A stretch of 63,265 nucleotides of DNA from Hellea sp964472905 (GTDB lineage Bacteria > Pseudomonadota > Alphaproteobacteria > Caulobacterales > Maricaulaceae). The notes beneath the pieces were generated by a model, which had not been told where the DNA came from, searched no databases, and worked only from the letters and a program-made list of their open reading frames with translations. The translations under genes were made by a program, and so were the position numbers. Shown here in pieces: positions 43,781 through 53,152 of the stretch (the first letter of the stretch is position 1; every line of letters begins with the position of its first letter). Location: NCBI GenBank assembly GCA_964472905.1, contig CAYYMI010000005.1, positions 1 through 63,265 on the forward strand, given 5' to 3'.

Positions 43781-44380
43781 CTATATTTCATGTGCCCCCA
43801 CCGGGCCTAGGGGAAAGAACATCCCAGACGCATAAATACCCAGTTGTTTACCCTCAGGCGTCTCAACTTCAACAGAGTTCTCAACCAATTCGTAAAAGAC
43901 AGGCCTCGCCATGGCTGCTTCAAGCCGCCCGCGAACGGTCACATAGGGCATAGGCTCGAGAGTCTCGGAGTCGGTTTCAACGCGAATAGGGTTATTGGGG
44001 CCTGCCTCAATGACTTCATCAAGATTGGTCGTAAAAAACAGACGCTGAGTCTTACCCTCACCTTCAATATCTACCCGCGTGCCAATAAAATGCCCGCGCT
44101 CAACCTGAATACCAATTTTTTCAACAGGAGTGACGAGATAAGTCCGCCCATCTTCGTCTTTGCGCAGAATAGAGGCAAAGAGCCCGACCAAGCCTTTTCG
44201 CGTTATTCGTCCTCCCTCATGCCACCAAGAGCCATCGGATTTGATGATCATGTCCATTTCGCCGCAATATTTAGGGTTCCACTTCTCAACAGGACGCTCG
44301 CCATCTTCCGTATCTTGAAGTGCCTTCATCAAGTCCTGTAAAGAGAACTGCGAATTACTGCCATTTAACGTATTTTCCAT
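43781..44380 (-). CDS. DUF1285 family protein
   Basis: The 199-residue protein has the DUF1285 pattern: an early KWNPKYCGEMDMIIKSDGSWWHEGGRITR, then LVTPVEKIGIQVERGHF, and a beta-rich end (YVTVRGRLEAAMARPVFYEL). It is cytoplasmic with no signal. Structures of this family show a two-domain beta fold of unknown function. It is the first gene of the minus operon, divergent from moxR with 97 bases between starts, and probably shares a regulatory region with it. Confidence 0.87.
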   Translation of the reverse strand: MENTLNGSNSQFSLQDLMKALQDTEDGERPVEKWNPKYCGEMDMIIKSDGSWWHEGGRITRKGLVGLFASILRKDEDGRTYLVTPVEKIGIQVERGHFIGTRVDIEGEGKTQRLFFTTNLDEVIEAGPNNPIRVETDSETLEPMPYVTVRGRLEAAMARPVFYELVENSVEVETPEGKQLGIYASGMFFPLGPVGAHEI

Positions 44381-44477
44381 GGACTTTCTTTTACGCTTAT
44401 TCCATCACTTTTCTAGTCTATTGGCCTGATTTGGCCATAAAGATAAATATCATACGGCTTAAGCGGATTGAATAATT

Positions 44478-45482
44478 ATGTCTCTTCAAACACCCATCCA
44501 AGTTTCGGCAAATATCGAAAAGGCTGCCGGCAAAGCCTCGGATCAATTACAAAAAGCTAAACAAGGTGTTGGCGCAGTCATTTTGGGCCAAGACAAAGTG
44601 GTCGATCTCTCTATGGCGGCGATTTTATCTGGCGGACATGCGCTCCTTGTCGGGGTGCCAGGTCTAGCCAAAACTTTATTAGTTGAAACCTTGGGAACGG
44701 TCATGGGACTAGATGGTAAACGTATTCAATTTACACCCGACCTTATGCCTGCCGATATTGTCGGCTCTGAAGTCCTCGAAGAAACTGCCAAAGGCAAACG
44801 TAGCTTTCGGTTCATTAAAGGCCCCGTCTTTTGTCAGCTTTTAATGGCAGATGAAATTAACCGCGCCTCGCCCCGTACGCAATCGGCGCTCCTTCAAGCC
44901 ATGCAAGAACGCTTCGTGACTGTTGCGGGTACGCGCCATGATCTGCCAGCGCCTTTTCATGTGCTGGCCACGCAAAACCCGATTGAACAAGAGGGCACCT
45001 ATCCCCTGCCCGAAGCCCAGCTTGATAGATTTCTGTTTCAAATCGATGTCGGTTTTCCTGACCTTGGCACAGAAAAAGATATCCTAATCGCGACGACAGG
45101 GGCAACAGATGCCAAAGCTAAGAAAGTTCTAACCCCGAAACAGCTCATCGATATGCAAAAACTCGTCCGTCAATTGCCAGTCGGCGAAAAAGTCGTTGAC
45201 GCGATTTTGACCTTGGTGCGTAATGCACGCCCAGATCAATCCGCTTTATCCGAGATAAAAGAAACTGTCGCTTGGGGCCCAGGCCCACGGGCCGGACAAG
45301 CTCTTATGCTGACAACACGGGCCAAAGCACTCATGGAAGGTCGTCTCTCCCCTTCGATTGACGATGTGTTAGAACTCGCCACACCAGTTCTGCAGCACCG
45401 TATGGCACTGACATTTGCCGCGCGCGCCGATGGAAAATCAATCTCTCAAACCATCGCCAAGTTAAAAGAAAGCATCGCTTAG
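44478..45482 (+). CDS. MoxR family AAA+ ATPase
   Basis: This 334-residue ATPase has Walker A GVPGLAKT (about 59-66), Walker B LLMADEIN, and the family signature RASPRTQSALLQAMQE. An arginine finger region lies in LDRFLFQIDVG. MoxR proteins are chaperone-like and assemble or activate complexes together with VWA proteins. The genes downstream encode DUF58, BatA/DUF4159 and a VWA-like membrane protein, which are probable partners. The DUF58 gene begins eight bases after its stop, supporting one operon. It belongs to the MoxR proper subgroup by its N-terminal extension and motif spacing (inference). Confidence 0.93.
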   Translation: MSLQTPIQVSANIEKAAGKASDQLQKAKQGVGAVILGQDKVVDLSMAAILSGGHALLVGVPGLAKTLLVETLGTVMGLDGKRIQFTPDLMPADIVGSEVLEETAKGKRSFRFIKGPVFCQLLMADEINRASPRTQSALLQAMQERFVTVAGTRHDLPAPFHVLATQNPIEQEGTYPLPEAQLDRFLFQIDVGFPDLGTEKDILIATTGATDAKAKKVLTPKQLIDMQKLVRQLPVGEKVVDAILTLVRNARPDQSALSEIKETVAWGPGPRAGQALMLTTRAKALMEGRLSPSIDDVLELATPVLQHRMALTFAARADGKSISQTIAKLKESIA

Positions 45483-45490
45483 ACCTGTTC

Positions 45491-46378
45491 ATGGCAGCTC
45501 CTGCCCCTAATCCGACCCAGCTCCGCCGCAATGCAGAAAGCCTTGCCGCTGGATATCCGGCTCTCTTGGCCGAAGCTGAACGTGTCGCGGCCGTCGTCGC
45601 GCAGGGTGTTCATGGACGCCGCCGCCAAGGACAAGGCGAAACATTTTGGCAATATCGCAATTACCAACCCTCTGACGCAGCGAACCAAATTGACTGGCGG
45701 CGCTCGGCCCGCGGCGATCAAGTCTATATTCGCGAAAATGAATGGGAAGCGGCCAATACTGTCTATTTTTGGCGCGATGGTTCTGCGGGCATGCAGTGGC
45801 AGTCCTCAAAGAAGCATCCAACAAAACAAGACCGCGCAACTGTTCTCTCTATGGCTCTGGCTTCGCTATTAATGCGCGCAGGTGAACGCTGCTCAGTGAT
45901 AGGCGAGTCTGAACGACCAAGGTCTGGGCGTGTGGGGCTCGAACGCATATCAAGACGGCTAGCCTTTTCAGAAGGCCCGGCAAAAAACCTAGACGGTGAC
46001 ATTCCTGCCCATGCGCGGCTTGTCATAGCCTCTGACTTTCTAGAACCGCCTGAGGTCTGGCAAAAGCGTATCTCGCGCCTCTCGGGTCGTCCGGCCAAAG
46101 GTATCTTACTGCATGTCATTGACCCCGCTGAACGGGAGTTTCCCTATCGTGGACGTGTGCAGCTCCGTGTCCCCGGCCTGTCTAAATTAGAACCTATTTT
46201 AGTAGGCCGAGCCGAACGCGCTCAGGAAACTTATAAAGCGAAATTCGCGGCCCATTGCGAAGCTTTGGAACGCACCGCCAGCCGCCTTGGCTGGCCCCTA
46301 GTGCGCCATTATACAGACAAGCCTGCCAATGCAGCTTTAACGGCGCTTTATATCGCCATGGCGGGGACATCACTGTGA
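45491..46378 (+). CDS. DUF58 domain protein
   Basis: The 295-residue protein has the DUF58 core (about 40-250) with GQGETFWQYRNYQPSDAAN, QIDWRRSARGDQVYIRENEWE and a VWA-like strand (VYFWRDGSAGMQW) that holds a Ser of a partial metal site. No transmembrane segment is evident, so it should act in the cytoplasm at the membrane with the MoxR ATPase. Its TGA overlaps the GTG start of the next gene (GTGA), so translation is coupled. The function is unknown beyond the conserved MoxR-DUF58 association. Confidence 0.88.
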   Translation: MAAPAPNPTQLRRNAESLAAGYPALLAEAERVAAVVAQGVHGRRRQGQGETFWQYRNYQPSDAANQIDWRRSARGDQVYIRENEWEAANTVYFWRDGSAGMQWQSSKKHPTKQDRATVLSMALASLLMRAGERCSVIGESERPRSGRVGLERISRRLAFSEGPAKNLDGDIPAHARLVIASDFLEPPEVWQKRISRLSGRPAKGILLHVIDPAEREFPYRGRVQLRVPGLSKLEPILVGRAERAQETYKAKFAAHCEALERTASRLGWPLVRHYTDKPANAALTALYIAMAGTSL

Positions 46379-49110
46379 CGTTAGGCCCGATTACTTTTTT
46401 AGCGCCTCTGGTTTTACTCGGCTTGCTAGCTCTGCCAATTATCTGGTGGATTTTACGCGTTACGCCGCCTTCACCCAAGAAAGAAACCTTCCCGCCGCTC
46501 CGCATTTTAAAAGATGTTGTGACCGAAGAGGAAACTCCAGATTCAACGCCTTTATGGCTGCTCCTCTTTCGTATTCTTCTCGGAGCTATTCTGGCTATTG
46601 CTTTGGCCCGTCCGATTTTACAACAGACAGAGGGCATAACCACGCGGCCTCTTACGCTCATTATTGATGATGGATGGGACGCTGCGCCCAATTGGACGAA
46701 TGTTATCCGCGAAGCTGAAGCTAAAATCGCAGATGCCCGCCGTAAAAATGTCGATGTGTTACTCCTGACAACGATTACGCCCAACACCAACGCTAAGTTT
46801 AAACCCGCCGAAGATGCCTTAAAAGCCGTTAAATCATTGCGGCCCAAAGCTTTGCCATCCAATCGTGAAACCTTAGCCAAAGCGCTAGACAATACTGATA
46901 TATCAAGTAGCGAAGCTGTGTGGCTCTCCTCTGGTGTTAATTTCGGTCAAGCCGACGCGCTCAATAATGTCTTAAAAGCCGCCGCAAAGGCCGTACGGTT
47001 AGATCCCATTGGCGAAGCCAGTATCATTATGCCGGGCGAAATCCGCGAAACACCCGATGGTTTTAAATCCGTCTGGCATCGTCCCAATAATTCCGGCCTC
47101 AGAAGCCTAGAAATTATCGCGAGTGGTAAAGATGGACGCGTTATTGGACGCGCCGATATCAGCTTTACCCCCGGAGCCTCTCGCGCCGAAGCGGAGTTCA
47201 AACTCCCAAGCGAATTACGGTCCCGCGTCAGTACGCTCAGAGCTAATGGTGTTAGCTCAGCTGGCTCTGTGGCCTTGCTCGATGATAGTTGGGGACGGCC
47301 TTTAATCGGTGTCGTGACACCGCCTAAAGATATTGCCAACCCATTACTGTCAGAACCTTTTTACACCAAGACAGCACTGACTCCTTATGCCGATATCTTT
47401 GAAGGCACACTCGAAGACCTTCTACCACTCTCCCCTAGCGTCATTATTATGCCCGATATTGCCCGCACGATTAATAAGGACCTCAAAGAATATGTCGAAA
47501 CGGGTGGCTTATTACTCCGCTTTGCAGGAGAAAAACTAGCTGAACGCCCTGATGAATTACTGCCGGTTGTCCTACGCTCAGGAGGTCGGGCATTAGGCGG
47601 CGCGCTGACATGGGAAGACCCTCAAAGATTGGCGACATTTACTACAGAAAGCCCCTTTTTCGGTCTCGCTATTCCTGATGACATCACCGTGAAAAGACAG
47701 GTCATGGCTGAGCCCGGTATAGAGACCGATACGAAAACTTGGGCACGTCTTGAAGATGGCTCCCCTGTTGTTACCTCATCAACACAGGGGCTAGGTCGCA
47801 TTGTTCTCTTCCATGTCACAGCCGGACCAGAATGGTCTAACCTACCTGTAGGCGGGCTTTATGTGAATATGCTTCGCCGCATCCTACCTCTCGCCCGCGC
47901 CGCACCGTCGCGCAATCAAGACAGCTCTGGCGACTGGGTCGCCGAGCGCGTTCTCAATGGTTTTGGACGCCTAGAAACACCGCCAATTGAATCCGCCAGT
48001 ATCCCTGAAGCTGGCTTCTCCGATATTAAGATCTCACCGCAACACCTTCCAGGTCTCTACCGCCAAGGCGCAAGACGGCGCGCCCTAAATACGATCAAAG
48101 CGCCGCAAGACTTAAAAGCGATTGGTAGTCAATCAGGCATAACGATTTCAGATTATGGGCGCACAAAAGACAGAACCATAGGAGGCCTCTTGCTTGGGGC
48201 AGCCTTATTGATGTTGGCCATAGATGCCTTATTCGCCCTCATGTCATCTGGACGTCTATCATATTTAAAACCCAAACTTTCCAGAGGCTTAGCAGCATTA
48301 CTTATAGCTTCATTTATAGTTATTCCTCTCGACACGTCAGCTCAAGATAAGAATTTGGAGGCCGCAACAGCCCTACATCTAGCTTATATAAAAACAGGCA
48401 ATGGACGCCTTGACCGCATAAGTGAAGTGGCGCTGGAAAGCCTAGCTAGACAACTCACTACTAGGACCACCATAGAGCCCGCAGGCGCGAAAGGGATTAA
48501 TCCTGAAACAGACGATCTTGTTTTTTATCCCTTCCTCTATTGGCCTGTAACGCGCGATGCACAGCCTCTATCTGATAAGGCCAATGCTAATCTTAATTCT
48601 TATATGGCAGGCGGAGGAACTATTGTCTTTGACACGCAGGATGAAGGCGACCGTGTCTTACGTGGCTCTGAACCACATCCTGGCCTAACAGTCTTGACTG
48701 AAAAACTGGATATCCCGGCTCTGACCAAAACACCAGAAGATCATGTTCTGACCAAGTCATTTTACCTCATTCAAACCTATCCCGGGCGCTGGGCAAATGG
48801 GGCAGTCTGGGTTGACCGCGATACCAATGGCGCGGCGCGTGATGGTGTCAGCTCTGTCATTTTGACAAGTAATGATTGGGCTGCAGGCTGGGCGCTAGAC
48901 AAAGACGGTAATGAGCTGGCAGAAATAGAAAAAGATATTCCTCGCCAAAGAGAGATGTCTATCCGTGCGGGCGTAAACGTCGCCATGTATGCTCTATCTG
49001 GGAACTATAAAGCCGACCAAGTCCACGCCGCGGCCCTTATTGAACGCTTGGGCCGACAAAATAGAAAGCCGCGTGATCTTGGAACTGACAAAGGGACTGA
49101 GAAGCCCTAA
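46375..49110 (+). CDS. BatA/DUF4159 domain membrane protein
   Basis: The 911-residue protein starts at GTG 46375, overlapping the DUF58 stop. The frame is open for 40 codons further upstream, but that part is the antisense-free shadow of DUF58 and has no start signal. N-terminal membrane helices (about 5-25 and 60-80) belong to the BatA-type aerotolerance-regulator domain. A large periplasmic or extended region follows, then a helix near 600-625 and a second near 640-655. The C-terminal DUF4159 domain (about 665-890) has FYPFLYWPVTRDAQPLSDKA and GGGTIVFDTQDEGD, a glutamine-amidotransferase-like fold. It ends sharing a base with the next ATG. Confidence 0.85.
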   Translation: MTLGPITFLAPLVLLGLLALPIIWWILRVTPPSPKKETFPPLRILKDVVTEEETPDSTPLWLLLFRILLGAILAIALARPILQQTEGITTRPLTLIIDDGWDAAPNWTNVIREAEAKIADARRKNVDVLLLTTITPNTNAKFKPAEDALKAVKSLRPKALPSNRETLAKALDNTDISSSEAVWLSSGVNFGQADALNNVLKAAAKAVRLDPIGEASIIMPGEIRETPDGFKSVWHRPNNSGLRSLEIIASGKDGRVIGRADISFTPGASRAEAEFKLPSELRSRVSTLRANGVSSAGSVALLDDSWGRPLIGVVTPPKDIANPLLSEPFYTKTALTPYADIFEGTLEDLLPLSPSVIIMPDIARTINKDLKEYVETGGLLLRFAGEKLAERPDELLPVVLRSGGRALGGALTWEDPQRLATFTTESPFFGLAIPDDITVKRQVMAEPGIETDTKTWARLEDGSPVVTSSTQGLGRIVLFHVTAGPEWSNLPVGGLYVNMLRRILPLARAAPSRNQDSSGDWVAERVLNGFGRLETPPIESASIPEAGFSDIKISPQHLPGLYRQGARRRALNTIKAPQDLKAIGSQSGITISDYGRTKDRTIGGLLLGAALLMLAIDALFALMSSGRLSYLKPKLSRGLAALLIASFIVIPLDTSAQDKNLEAATALHLAYIKTGNGRLDRISEVALESLARQLTTRTTIEPAGAKGINPETDDLVFYPFLYWPVTRDAQPLSDKANANLNSYMAGGGTIVFDTQDEGDRVLRGSEPHPGLTVLTEKLDIPALTKTPEDHVLTKSFYLIQTYPGRWANGAVWVDRDTNGAARDGVSSVILTSNDWAAGWALDKDGNELAEIEKDIPRQREMSIRAGVNVAMYALSGNYKADQVHAAALIERLGRQNRKPRDLGTDKGTEKP

Positions 49111-51200
49111 TGCTCGATAACCTTCCAAATATCGCATTTGATCCTTTACTCGGCATTGGTTGGATTATTGCCCTCGGTATTCTAATGTTCATCGCAGCAT
49201 TAGCGGCAGGGATAGGCAGGCTACGGAGTTATTTTTTACGGTTGCTGGCTGGCCTGTTCATCGTTTTGGCTCTTGTAAACCCTCAAACCGTCATTGAAGA
49301 TCGGGAACCCTTGCAAGACGCTGTCTTAGTCATCAAAGACGAGTCTGAATCTATGCAGTTAGGCGGACGTGAAGACGCCAGTAACAAAGCCTATACCTCA
49401 TTATTAGAACAGCTCAAAGCGGATCCGACATTAGAGGTGAATACGGCGATTATACGACCTGATTCCGATGGAACGCGCCTCACCTCATCCTTAATTGATG
49501 GGCTTGGAAATATGCCCGCCAATCGTTTGGCAGGCGTTATCGCCATTACCGATGGTCAAATTCATGACCTTCCAGCAAATCCGGAAGGTTTACTGCCTGA
49601 GGGTGTCCCCTTTCACAGCGTAATAATTGGAGAAGAAAATGCGCGGGACCGGCGCATTAGAGCAATCGTCGCCCCGCGTTACGGTCTTGTTGGCGAGCAA
49701 GCTGAGTTTGAACTTCGCGTAGATGACCCGGGCCATAATGGTGAGCGCGCTCAAATCGAGATTAAACTTAACGGCGTAACAAAAGCTCGATTTCCAGCAA
49801 CCATTGGGAACCGAATTTCTATCCCGATTGAAATTGAACGGCGTGGCAGCAATACAGTGGAACTCACGGTAAAACCCGTCGACGGCGAATTGACGCTTAA
49901 CAATAATGTCTTTGTCGCCGAAATTTCAGGTATCAGAGATCGTATGCGCGTTCTCTTGGTAACAGGCGAGCCGCATAATGGGGGGCGCTCTTGGCGCAAT
50001 CTGCTCAAAAGTGATCCTGCTGTTGATCTCGTACAGTTTACGATTTTGACAAATCCGCGAGTCAAAAATACCAATGCCCGCCAAAGCGAATTATCTCTCA
50101 TTGCCTTCCCCACGCGTCAGCTGTTTGAAGAAAAACTTACAGAATTCGATCTCATTATTTTCGATCATTTCAAGAGAAGGTTTCAACCTAGCCGTAGCGG
50201 AAGGTCGACTCCAATCCTATCTCCATACTACCTTCAAAACGTCTCTCAATATGTCGAAGACGGTGGAGCTTTACTCGTCGCAACTGGCCCAGCATTTGCG
50301 GCAGATGAAAGCATATATCGCTCGCCGCTCGCCGCAGTGCTTCCCTCGCGACCTACAGGCGAGACCACGAATGAAGCCTTTAAGCCTGAGCTTAATGCCA
50401 AAGGCCGCCGCCACCCGATAACGGCATCTTTCTCGGGTAAGGACGATAAAACATGGGGCAAGTGGTTTAGAATAATCGACAATAAACCCATTAGCGGAAA
50501 CGTTTTAATGGAAGGCCCAGATGCCGCCCCACTTTTGGTCATTGATAAAATTGGAAAAGGGCGCGTCGCCATGCTAATGTCCGACCAAGCATGGCTTTGG
50601 TCAAAAGGGTTTGATGGCGGCGGTCCCTATAGTGAAATGTTCCGCCGCACAGCTCATTGGTTGATGGGGGAGCCTGATTTGGACGCTGAAAAATTAACAG
50701 CGACGACCGAAAACGGGTTGCTGGCTATTGAACGGCGCACCTTGGAAGATCAAAACCAAAAAGTAACAGTTAAAAAACCTGATGGAACATCAGAACGTGT
50801 GACTTTGTCTAAAACAGCAGACGGCATTTATCGCGGAAGCGTTAAATCTGCCGGACAAGGGGCTTACAGGCTCGAGAGCGGCGATGTCTCAACGATCACA
50901 GCCATTGGTACGCTTAACCCGAAAGAATATGCCCAACTTCAACCCACTACGGATATTCTTTCATCTCTAAGCTCAAATACAGGCGGATCTCAGCACCCTA
51001 TCGAACTAAGTGGAAAAAGTCCTGAAATACGCCGCGTCAAAGCAGGACGAAAACTATCTAACCCTAATGCGCTAAGTCTTGTGGCCCATGAAGATTACAC
51101 AGTACGCGCCTCTAAACGGTCCCCCCTTGCCCCGGGATGGCTCTTCTTCATTTTAGCATTGCTCTGCCTTCTGGGGGCTTGGCGCCGTGAAGGCGTTTAA
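49110..51200 (+). CDS. Large membrane protein with VWA-like and amidotransferase-like regions
   Basis: This 696-residue protein has two N-terminal helices (about 12-35 and 40-58), then a VWA-like domain (about 65-175; VLVIKDESESMQLGG contains a D-x-S-x-S-like KDESES site). Beta-sandwich repeats (about 190-270) come next. A class I glutamine-amidotransferase-like domain (about 275-520) includes YVEDGGALLVATGPAFA. One C-terminal helix (about 672-690) closes it, followed by a short basic tail. The catalytic Cys of amidotransferases is not evident. It is the last gene of the MoxR operon. The function is unknown, but the domain mix points to an envelope complex acted on by MoxR. Confidence 0.75.
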   Translation: MLDNLPNIAFDPLLGIGWIIALGILMFIAALAAGIGRLRSYFLRLLAGLFIVLALVNPQTVIEDREPLQDAVLVIKDESESMQLGGREDASNKAYTSLLEQLKADPTLEVNTAIIRPDSDGTRLTSSLIDGLGNMPANRLAGVIAITDGQIHDLPANPEGLLPEGVPFHSVIIGEENARDRRIRAIVAPRYGLVGEQAEFELRVDDPGHNGERAQIEIKLNGVTKARFPATIGNRISIPIEIERRGSNTVELTVKPVDGELTLNNNVFVAEISGIRDRMRVLLVTGEPHNGGRSWRNLLKSDPAVDLVQFTILTNPRVKNTNARQSELSLIAFPTRQLFEEKLTEFDLIIFDHFKRRFQPSRSGRSTPILSPYYLQNVSQYVEDGGALLVATGPAFAADESIYRSPLAAVLPSRPTGETTNEAFKPELNAKGRRHPITASFSGKDDKTWGKWFRIIDNKPISGNVLMEGPDAAPLLVIDKIGKGRVAMLMSDQAWLWSKGFDGGGPYSEMFRRTAHWLMGEPDLDAEKLTATTENGLLAIERRTLEDQNQKVTVKKPDGTSERVTLSKTADGIYRGSVKSAGQGAYRLESGDVSTITAIGTLNPKEYAQLQPTTDILSSLSSNTGGSQHPIELSGKSPEIRRVKAGRKLSNPNALSLVAHEDYTVRASKRSPLAPGWLFFILALLCLLGAWRREGV

Positions 51201-51299
51201 ATGCGCCAAACAAGGCGTAACTGTCTGGAATTTAACTGTAAAAACTAAATTGAAATGGCGATAGGCGTGTTAAGAGGCATTATTATTCAGGGTTTAATC

Positions 51300-51896
51300 A
51301 TGACAACATACAGTTTTACCAAAGCCGTTTTAACATTCGCAGTTATCTCTGCTATTCCCAGCGTAGCTTTAGGGCAAGAAACTCGTTCTAATGTCCCAGA
51401 ACAACTCCCAAATAAAAAACTTGAAGAACGAGGCGAGCGTATTCGCGGCCCCATTACGTCTATTGCTGCTGGCGCTCTTTTATTTGCGAGCTATGATAAA
51501 AATGCAGATTATCTAATTGATGCAGATGAATTTTCAAAAGGACAAGCCGCCTCATTCCAGTCCGCAGATAGTGACAAAAGTGGAACATTAAGTCTCTTTG
51601 AACTTGAAGATTGGCGCAAGGCGGCTTTAGGCTCCCTTGATGCCGCACCAGGCAATCTCTCATTTGATAAAGATTATGATCAACGTGTTACGGTGAGCGA
51701 ATTTAAAAGTGCCTTAAAATATGTTTATAATGTCAACGATAAAGACGCCGATAACCAATTAAGTTTTGAAGAAATGATCCGCGTTTTTGAAATCCCAAGG
51801 GGCAGGCGTTCAGGTTCAAGCGCAGGTGCTGGCCAAAGAGAAGGTAGAACACGCGGAAATGGAGACCGACCACGCCGTGGAGAAGGTCGACGGTAA
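51300..51896 (+). CDS. Exported EF-hand protein with Arg/Gly-rich tail
   Basis: The 198-residue protein has a signal peptide (about 1-25). Four EF-hand-like loops follow: DKNADYLIDADEF, DSDKSGTLSLFEL, DKDYDQRVTVSEF and DKDADNQLSFEEM. Loops two to four keep the acidic positions for calcium, and loop one is degenerate. The last 30 residues are basic (RGRRSGSSAGAG, then RPRRGEGRR), which may bind polyanions such as lipopolysaccharide. An in-frame ATG at 51255 adds 15 residues without a good ribosome-binding site; ATG 51300 has AGGG at eight bases. Its role is probably calcium-dependent structure in the periplasm or outside, not signalling (inference). Confidence 0.78.
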   Translation: MTTYSFTKAVLTFAVISAIPSVALGQETRSNVPEQLPNKKLEERGERIRGPITSIAAGALLFASYDKNADYLIDADEFSKGQAASFQSADSDKSGTLSLFELEDWRKAALGSLDAAPGNLSFDKDYDQRVTVSEFKSALKYVYNVNDKDADNQLSFEEMIRVFEIPRGRRSGSSAGAGQREGRTRGNGDRPRRGEGRR

Positions 51897-51925
51897 ATCA
51901 ACGCTGGCTCCCAATTAAGTGTTTA

Positions 51926-51961
51926 TTACCGATGTTTCCTAAGTATTTTTTACCAATGTTT
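51926..51961. repeat. Direct repeat TTACCRATGTTT upstream of the repeat lipoprotein
   Basis: TTACCGATGTTT at 51926-51937 and TTACCAATGTTT at 51950-51961 differ by one base and start 24 bases apart. They lie 37-72 bases upstream of the lipoprotein start codon, a possible tandem regulator site. No known binding motif was recognised. Confidence 0.35.
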
Positions 51962-51997
51962 TGCTAATCATGTATCAAATTAGAGTTGAGAATAGAC

Positions 51998-52462
51998 ATG
52001 CCATTTAAAAGAACAATCCTTTGCTTAGCAGCAATTTCGATGACGGGATTAACTGGATGCCAAGTAGCTAAAGCGACAGGTAAAGTGGCTGCATTACCTT
52101 TTAAAGCCGTCTATAAAACGACCGAATTCGCAGGGAAGAGCGTCTACGAAACAGGTAAATTCGCTGGTAAGAGCGTGTATTACACAGGAAAAGGTGTTTA
52201 TAAAACTGGTGAATTCGCGGGCAAATCCGTCGCGGCCGTTGGTAAAGGCGTTTATTACATGGGCACAGTACCCGTCAAAATTACGGATAAAGCGCTTGAT
52301 ACAACGGCGAAAGTCTTGACCGTCACAACACAAGCCGCAGATGCCTCAGGTAAAGTTTTAGAGGTTACACGTAAGATTCAAGCAACAGAGCTTGAAGCAG
52401 AACTCGCAGCCTTAAAAGGCGCAACAAATCTGTTAGGTATCTTTGTGGACGCAATTTCATAA
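51998..52462 (+). CDS. Repeat lipoprotein with VYxTGxFAGKS units
   Basis: This 154-residue lipoprotein has a signal ending in LTGC. Residues about 35-90 are built from 11-residue units (VYKTTEFAGKS, VYETGKFAGKS, VYKTGEFAGKS) alternating with seven-residue units (VYYTGKG, VAAVGKG), then VYYMGTVP. The remaining helical part (about 95-154) has DTTAKVLTVTTQA and a C-terminal ALKGATNLLG. Repeats of 11 and 7 are typical of amphipathic helices that lie on membranes. The codons vary between repeats, so the array is not recent. A TTG at 51986 is possible, but ATG 51998 gives the proper signal. I do not recognise a named family. Confidence 0.7.
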   Translation: MPFKRTILCLAAISMTGLTGCQVAKATGKVAALPFKAVYKTTEFAGKSVYETGKFAGKSVYYTGKGVYKTGEFAGKSVAAVGKGVYYMGTVPVKITDKALDTTAKVLTVTTQAADASGKVLEVTRKIQATELEAELAALKGATNLLGIFVDAIS

Positions 52463-52540
52463 TTATCACAGTTTATTGACTGCCCCAATGATTGAGGGTT
52501 GCGTATAAATTTGTTATGTTCTCACATATTGGAGACCATT

Positions 52541-53152
52541 ATGCGTAAATTACTCACCTCAACTCTTCTTGCAGTCTCTTTTGCAGTATCAGCCCCCGCT
52601 TTAGCAAAAAGCTTTGGGTTTAACTCAACCATTTCAGAGCCTTTAAATACTCCAGTTAAAATCGAGGTAGTACTCAGCGAAGACCTTGCATATCGGGCAA
52701 ATAACTTACCAAAAAAGCTTAGGGACAGAAGCACTAGTACCAGACGTCTAAATGCAGGCTTTGCTAATAACGGATTTATTGGGGATAGAGACTTAGAGCA
52801 ACTCACGGAACGTCTTCAGTCAAAAATTGAGAATAAGTTTGCAAAAAAAGGTATTGAAGTCTCAGATAATGCCTCCACAGTTTTACGCGTAACTATCGCG
52901 GATGCTAAACCTAACCGCCCAACACACGAACAATTGTCGCGAGAGGCAAGTCTTTCATTCAGCAGTATTGGCGTGGGCGGAGCAGAAATTGAAAGTGAAT
53001 TAGTGACCGTTGATGGACGCTCTCTTGGAACCATAGATTACAAATGGTATGAAACGGATATTCGCGACGCACAGTTTGGCGGAACGTGGTCTGACGCCTA
53101 TCGTGCCTTTGGACGTTATGCCAGCAGAGCTGCAAAAGTTTTAAGTAACTAA
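52541..53152 (+). CDS. Exported protein of unknown function
   Basis: The 203-residue protein starts at ATG 52541 with GGAG seven bases upstream, and has a signal peptide of about 22 residues ending in ALA. An earlier start at 52499 lacks such support. The mature part is beta-rich with a long charged region (LPKKLRDRSTSTRRLN) and VLRVTIADAKPNRPTHEQLSREA, reminiscent of small periplasmic proteins with a DUF3313-like pattern, but I cannot assign the family. No lipobox is present. It is followed by the convergent queE gene, whose stop overlaps by three bases. Confidence 0.65.
   Translation: MRKLLTSTLLAVSFAVSAPALAKSFGFNSTISEPLNTPVKIEVVLSEDLAYRANNLPKKLRDRSTSTRRLNAGFANNGFIGDRDLEQLTERLQSKIENKFAKKGIEVSDNASTVLRVTIADAKPNRPTHEQLSREASLSFSSIGVGGAEIESELVTVDGRSLGTIDYKWYETDIRDAQFGGTWSDAYRAFGRYASRAAKVLSN

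Noticed and set aside
46255..46374. N-terminal extension of the BatA/DUF4159 protein by 40 residues
   Set aside because: It lies entirely within the DUF58 gene, has no start signal, and the GTG at 46375 gives a proper membrane N-terminus.
51201..51248. 15-codon frame directly after the MoxR operon
   Set aside because: No ribosome-binding site, very short, no recognisable feature; likely chance.
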